The notes under the pieces are model-generated. The model was not told the origin of the DNA. It saw nothing but the letters and a program-made list of their open reading frames with translations, and did not search any database. DNA of 64,000 nucleotides from Chamaecyparis obtusa (taxonomy: Eukaryota; Streptophyta; Pinopsida; Cupressales; Cupressaceae), in the NCBI GenBank assembly GCA_027943335.1, contig BSBK01005648.1:795001-859000 (forward strand). The letters are read 5' to 3'. Shown piece by piece: positions 58,569-64,000 of the stretch. Every line of letters begins with the position of its first letter. Positions within the stretch are counted from its first letter, which is position 1. A program made the position numbers and the translations under genes.

Positions 58569-58949
58569 CATGGAAAAAGTTGTCAATGGAAAAAATTCTA
58601 GAAAAAGAAACCAACATCTCTTCGAAATAGGAGCTTACAAATGTATAAAATTCCTTAATCATATTTTTTACTTAAAACAATACAAATATATTACAACACT
58701 TTGTAACACCCCTTTGATCATGAAAATACCTACAACTATTCTTGTTACCATCACAAGATGAATTAAAAGCCACAAAATGAAAGATATCCCTACTCTTTAC
58801 ACTTTTTAAATAATATTATATGTTATTCTTTTAATTATCCATCCATGAAAATAGAATATCAAATAAAAAAATCAAAGTCTAAATGAAAAAATCATCTTTC
58901 ACATTTTTATCTATAATTTAGTAATATTTTTTATTTAACCATATGTTCA

Positions 58950-60179
58950 TGTGTGTGTGAAAATTGTACCTGATCTGTAGACACAACACTTCAGTAAAAC
59001 ATTAGAGGTTAGCTATAATCAAAATCGTGCAAAATTGAAATCTAATCTAACCAAGTGATTTACTGCCTTCTAGTAGGTGTGAGATTGATGTTCTCAGATT
59101 GTAATCGAGATCAGTGACCTAAATGACACCTAAATGAAGGATTTGAATGCAAAAGATGGATATGAAATTGAATGCAATTAATCTATATTTTTGATATTTT
59201 CTATGCAATAAGAATGATAAACGGATATGCTATGAATGCTATTGAAAACTAATATGAAATGAATGCTAAATGATCTAACAATGAAGATTCTAACAATGAT
59301 ATGAAAACTATGAAATTCTATGCTAAGATATAAAAACTATGCAATTGAAATTGATCTCACAAAGCTTTGAATTTGCAAGTTGATTCCTCAGCCTCCAATT
59401 CTCCAGCGTGATTGTGCAGAAATATGAGATAATTTGTGAAGAGCTGAGCCTTTAATTTATAGAAATCCAGGGCTTTGGAGGTGCATGGAAGAAAGCCATA
59501 AATCACTCAAATAACTCAGCTTGATTTTTGAGTTATCTGATAATAACAGATAATTAAGTCACAAAAACATGCAAAAGCTAAGTTTTAACTCAAATCAGAG
59601 TTTAGCTTTAATTGATAATTGATAGTTGTCTGCTTTTATGATTGTGCATGTTTTATTTATGAATTAATTTAATAATAAAGTGATTTATGCTCAACTTAAC
59701 TAATTTTTGAAATAAAATAATTAATTTATGGGTTAATTAACTATTTTATCAAACTTTTATTAAAAATTATATTATTAAATAATGACAACTTGCTTTAATT
59801 AATTAAATAAGAATTTAATCAATTATTCATATGATATTAGATTTATTGTCAAAATTAAATAATACAATTAATAATAGATATAATTAAATTTAATTACACA
59901 ATTAAGTGGCAAATATTAAATCTAATTAATTAAATATGAAAATATTCAATTAATCAAACTTTAGGATAAATGTGATTTATTGCCAAATAATTATAAAATT
60001 AAAGATAATTATGATGATTAGGAATATTGCTAAGAATATTCCCTGATGCGGAATTTAAGATAATCAATTAGATTTGATGATGTTCAGATGTGCCTTAGGT
60101 TAGGACTTCGATGTCGATTTTGTTCGATTTGTCGATGTAGGAGGTTAATGAACTTATAGCCCATTTTTGGGGTATTACA
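58950..60179 (-). repeat. 3' LTR of Tat copy 2
   Basis: This 1230-bp LTR is the reverse complement of the copy 1 LTR type and contains the segment missing from copy 1's 5' LTR. It is AT-rich through most of its length. Confidence 0.92.
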
Positions 60180-60225
60180 TTTTGCCCCTCTTTGAATTAC
60201 TGTGCGAAGCGCAGTGGTTCAAAGA
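60180..60225 (-). other. Polypurine tract with adjoining hairpin, Tat copy 2
   Basis: The minus strand reads TTCAAAGAGGGGCAAAA up to the LTR. The arms TCTTTGAA (60189-60196) and TTCAAAGA (60218-60225) pair exactly. The inner loop halves also nearly pair (ACTGTGCG with GCGCAGT). Confidence 0.8.
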
Positions 60226-62585
60226 TAGTCTGTGTTTGATAAAGATATGAAACTGATGTTTGAAATTGATAATTGATATGAGATAGAAGCTGATTGATAT
60301 TGAATTGATATGGAGATAATAGGTCCTGAATGACCAAAGATAATGTTCACTATAACAGAAAATGAACCTATGATTGTGAAAAAGTGTCCAAAACACCTGA
60401 TTCCAAACCTTAGGATTGCAAAGAAGTGAGTGACCCATTCTAGACTCGATTGTCTTAGCAGAACTAGCAAGTATCACATCCAAACCCTTCAGTTGCCGAA
60501 GAACCAAGGAAAGAACACTATGATCTGATGGTTGCAAAAACTGATACAATTTACAGGATTAGGAGAATACCAGATTGATATGGATCTTGATGAATCTGAT
60601 ATGCCCCAAGTGATGATAGATTTGCCCCGAGCAATGAGGACTTTTGATGAATCAGCAACTAGACGTGATTGTTTGTCTTGATTACTGATGAAAGATATTG
60701 ATAGATAAAAAAAAGATATGATTTCAAATTTGATTACAGACTTTGAATGATATGCAATACCATGCCCCCTTCGGGATGAAAATTGAAATCTGACAAGAAA
60801 AGTCAGCGTTGATAGTTTAGAAGCATGTTAATTGATTGGAAAAGTGGTTATACACGTTCAAGAGCACATTCTGCATCATTTAGAGGTCCTAGAGACCAAG
60901 GTTGACTAGGTTTGACCATGAGTTGACCATGGTTGACCAAGTTGAATTTTTGATAGTTTGATGTAAGATAATCAGTTAAGTTGAATTTTAGATTTGTGTG
61001 ATGATGGAAGGTTGATTATGCAAGCAGTGAATAAGATAAATGATCTCAGATTTTGATTTTGATCCCGAAAAAGGATTCTACTTGCTATTTCATTGGAGGA
61101 ACCTTCATGTGAGATCCAGCTCTTGTTAGACTTGAAGATGCGATTTGAAGAATCATTTAAGCATTGAAGTTCATTTAGCCATTGTGAGATCATGCAACAT
61201 GCAAAATGCAAAGAGACATGCAAGATGAAATGCAACCTAAGACCTAGGACCTAGTCACTGATCATGTGTCAATTTGTTATCATCATTGAACTTTTAGGTA
61301 ATCAGATAAATCAATACAATGCCCACTAGCTATGAAACCATGGACATATGAATATCGATTTGTAATGCTCAAGAACCAATACAACACCCACTAGCTAGGC
61401 AACCATGGACATATGAATATTGATTTTGTTTTCGGAATGTCAGAGTAGATATAAGCACCAAGGCACAAACACCAAGATGACCTAAATATCATGTCCATTT
61501 TGATATAGCAATTTGTATAAGCATCAAAACATAAACATCATGATGACCTAAATACGCCTTGCATTGAAAAAATATCAAATAGTCAAGAGATCATTCTAAA
61601 TCCAATGTGAATTACCCGTAGTGACCCTTTATCGTTCACATCCTTAGGCAAGATCGCGTTCCATAGTAGGAGAAAGAACTTACTCAAAAAGACAATAGTT
61701 AGATCAAACTTCCTTGAATTGTTTGGGTATCAATGGTCGAGGTACACATGGCCATCCAATTCGAGATAGAGGCTCTTATAGTCGGACACCATTTCAATCC
61801 AGAATTTCCAAAGTTGTTAGATTTTCACATACAAGCGGAAGACAAAGAAAAGATTATGCCCCCAATCATCACTCTCTAAATCCTATAAAGGACATCATCA
61901 AAGAGCTCGAAGGGACACAATATGAAAAAATCTCAATGTGAATTAGTAAGAATACAAGGAGATAAAAGCATGTAAAAAGCATAGATTGTTTTCAGTTGAG
62001 TTTTGATGTTTGATTGCATTTTTGTAAATGCAAAATCTTTTCTGGAGACAAGACTGACTTGACTGACTCAAATGAAGCTTCAAAGGACTCTGAGTGGATA
62101 TGACACATCTAAGATACATTGGAGACTATAAGAAATGACATTGATTGCCCCGAAGTGTTAAACATTGGTAGGATACAGACGCTTGAGCTGGTTGGTGTAC
62201 AGACCGACTTATTGAAAACTAGAAATGCAGAAACAAACCGGGAGATATGTACAAACTAAAGTAGACTAAAAGCTAGGAAAGACCAAGATTACACTGATAG
62301 ATGGAGCATTTTGAACAAGTGGCACCCGTTTGCCGGGTTTTCACCATCTTGGCAGAGATTCTATTTTTGCTACCAAAGCGCCTATTTCCAGGTTTTCACC
62401 AAGGCACTTTTTTTTTTTTTTTTTTTGTACTTTTCATTTTTTCAATTTTTTTGTACTTTTGATTTTTTTTTTTTTTATTTCGTGAATCATCAAGGTGCCT
62501 ATTGCTAGGTTTTCACCAAGATGTTCATTTTTTCAAGACTTTTTCCAATTTTTAAGATTTTTTCAGGACATTTACCAAGCAATGA
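60226..62585 (-). other. 3' UTR of Tat copy 2
   Basis: Non-coding and homologous to 23541-25901 in copy 1. It includes the TTGACC cluster at 60898-60945, the GTGCAAAATG-type block near 61190, and a T-rich tract at 62400-62480 that corresponds to the A-rich tract of copy 1. Confidence 0.8.
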
Positions 62586-63680
62586 ATGCCTTAGGCATAG
62601 AATTTCTTCAGATGGAGAATGTTGATTGGTTCTCAGAGCTGCTCTCCTTCAGTCATTGAGAGTTGATAGGCACCAGAGCCAAAAGTAGCAGTGATGACAA
62701 AGGGACCCAGCCAGTTGGGTTCGAACTTCCCCTTGCGTTCTCGATGTGATTGATTTTTAGGATTTTCTCTCAACACTAGATCACCAACCTGAAATTCTCT
62801 ATGTTTGACTTTCTTGTTGTAGCCTCTAGACATTCTCTTCTGATATACTCTGAGATGATCATACGCTACTTGTCTGTGCTCATCTAGTAGTTCAAGTTCT
62901 TGTAATCTAGACACTTTGTAGTCTTTATCAGTGACAAGTCCATGCATTTTGATTCTGAGTGATGGGATTTCAACCTCAATAGGTAGTACCGCTTCAGACC
63001 CATAAACTAAAGCGAAAGGTGTAGCCCCTGTAGGCATTCTGATACTAGTTCTGTATGCCCAGAGAGCTGGATTGATCATGAGATGCCAGTCTCTTCCTAT
63101 TTTATTAACTATTCTGTGCAAGATTTTCAAGAGATTTTTGTTTGAAGCTTCAACTTGTCCATTCCCTTGAGGATAGTAGATAGAGGACCAATGTTGAGTA
63201 ATCTTGAATTTGGCACATAAGTCATCTAGGTCCTTGTTTTTGAATTGTCCCCCATTGTCTGTGACTATGGAATGAGGGATCCCATATTTGCAAATGATGT
63301 AGTTCAGGATGAACATAGAGATCTATTTCCCTGTTGCTTGTGTCAGAGGAACTGCTTCTACCCATTTTGTAAAATAATCTGTAGCTGTGATTATATGGGT
63401 ATGTCCATTAGAAGAGTGTGGATGGATAGCACCTATGAGATCAAATGCCCATTGTTGAAAAGGCCATTATGTAGTAAAGGGAATTAGATCTCTCCCTGGA
63501 GCATGAATCAAGTTGCCATGTACTTGACACTGTTGATAGTTTTTAGCAAATTTAATAGCCTCTTTCTCCATTTCAGGCCAATAGTACCCAGCCCTAATAA
63601 TTTTTTGAGCTAACGTTAAACCATTCGAGTGTGACCCACATATACCCTCATGGACTTCCTCTAATGCACGTTGAGACTCT
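62586..63680 (-). pseudogene. pol: Tat copy 2 integrase, nearly complete
   Basis: An open frame of 227 residues (63316-62633) contains PHSIVTDNGGQFKNKDLDDL (second Asp) and QGNGQVEASNKNLLKILHR (Glu). Upstream, HIITATDYFTKWVEAVPLTQ lies in the same domain, with the first core Asp expected in WAFDLIGAIHPHSS. The C-terminal part has GSEAVLPIEVEIPSLRI, YDHLRVYQKRMSRGYNKKVK, and FQVGDLVLRENPK with NWLGPFVI. Unlike copy 1, all three catalytic residues are present. Stops remain: TAG before ISMFILN (near 63320), TAA near 63470 and the shared TGA after GEQL (62633). Confidence 0.92.
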
Positions 63681-63739
63681 TCCCATTCTAAACATCTAAG
63701 CAGTGTACCATCTAGACATCGTTTGTACAGATCATTACC

Positions 63740-64000
63740 AATGATGACATATCAGGATGTAGATCAGATAAGGTTTTGTTTCTCAAAATGGTTAAAGGAC
63801 TCAGGGATGATTTGGTGGTGGAGATAGGAGAACAGATTTTTGTAGCGAGATGAGTCATAACCTACAACATTGTAGATCATGCAGGTTTTAGGGGAGTCAT
63901 ATGCAGGATAGGATAGGGCTTCCACCAGGAACTCATAGCGTAGCTCATGTTTCAATTGCTGTAAGAGAGTAGATAGTGTTGCCATTGCATCGGCAGCCTT
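63740..64000 (-). pseudogene. pol: Tat copy 2 second RNase H, C-terminal end (partial)
   Basis: The frame enters from the window edge as KAADAMATLSTLLQQLKHEL and continues YEFLVEALSYPAYDSPKTCM. This matches the end of the archaeal-type RNase H and the following spacer in copy 1 (VVDAMAMLSTLLQQLEHELR). Here the sequence AADAMA keeps the Asp. A stop near 63764 follows KQNLI, and the TGA before YVIIG is shared with copy 1. Confidence 0.85.

Larger units (their letters stand above)
56861..58944. other. AT-rich flank between LINE and Tat copy 2
   Basis: No gene or mobile-element family is recognised. Two small tandem duplications are listed separately. Confidence 0.6.
58950..64000 (-). mobile_element. 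Second Tat-type Gypsy copy, cut by the window edge
   Basis: A minus-strand LTR at 58950-60179 has the same ends as Tat copy 1 (TGTAATACCCC and ACACACACA in element sense). It is followed in reverse by a PPT with hairpin, a 2.4-kb 3' UTR, integrase and the end of the second RNase H. The rest lies beyond 64000. Flanking GTTCA at 58945-58949 would be one TSD copy. It is better preserved than copy 1. Confidence 0.93.

Noticed and set aside
57400..58800. Possible MITE in the AT-rich flank
   Set aside because: I saw no terminal inverted repeats with a TSD; only simple tandem duplications.
1..64000. CRISPR arrays, bacterial operons, prophage or plasmid genes
   Set aside because: No spaced direct repeats, ribosome-binding sites or bacterial gene families; all recognisable coding is plant retroelement.

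Overview
This window is nuclear DNA of a vascular plant with a large, repeat-rich genome. A gymnosperm or other giant genome is plausible, but nothing here fixes the species. The evidence is about a dozen plant-type transposable elements, several inserted inside one another: Ty3/Gypsy elements of the Tat type with a second RNase H, a chromovirus, Sirevirus-like Ty1/Copia elements primed by initiator tRNA-Met, and a plant L1-like LINE. I found no intact host protein gene, rRNA, tRNA or CRISPR array. Nearly every coding feature is a decayed transposon gene. || Layout: 1-2449 is unassigned flank with small repeats and a speculative Pol III-like unit. 2450-10901 (minus, TSD TAATA) is a non-autonomous LTR element with a coiled-coil/zinc-knuckle gag-like gene and a second large ORF but no pol; a solo LTR (5088-6260, TSD TTGTG) sits inside that ORF. 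12916-27203 (plus, TSD CCATG) is a Tat-type Gypsy element: gag, protease, RT, RNase H, archaeal-type RNase H, integrase, then a long 3' UTR. 27209-29207 holds an old Copia gag remnant. 29213-52884 (plus, TSD AAATT) is a chromovirus of about 6.1 kb, split twice. 32847-43295 (minus, TSD CTATG) is a pol-less LARD-like element inserted within its RNase H. 44907-51984 (minus, TSD GTATT) is a Copia element inserted within its chromodomain. 53538-56860 (minus) is a 5'-truncated LINE with an extra ORF after ORF2. 58950 to the window end (minus) is a second Tat-family copy that continues outside the window. || Working relationships: the pol-less element at 2450-10901 and the Copia element at 44907-51984 share blocks of LTR sequence, the tRNA-Met primer type and the same repeated polypurine-tract design, so they look like a non-autonomous/autonomous pair. 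The LARD-like element shares a polypurine-tract hairpin design with both Tat copies. A hairpin abutting the polypurine tract recurs in four elements from at least two superfamilies and is the most interesting structural signal here. || Relative age follows from nesting: the chromovirus is older than the LARD and Copia insertions in it, and the pol-less element is older than its solo LTR. Both nested chromovirus disruptions restore a continuous reading frame if the insert and one TSD copy are ignored. Boundaries come from TG...CA ends, matching TSDs, primer sites and polypurine tracts read by eye. No alignments or database searches were run.
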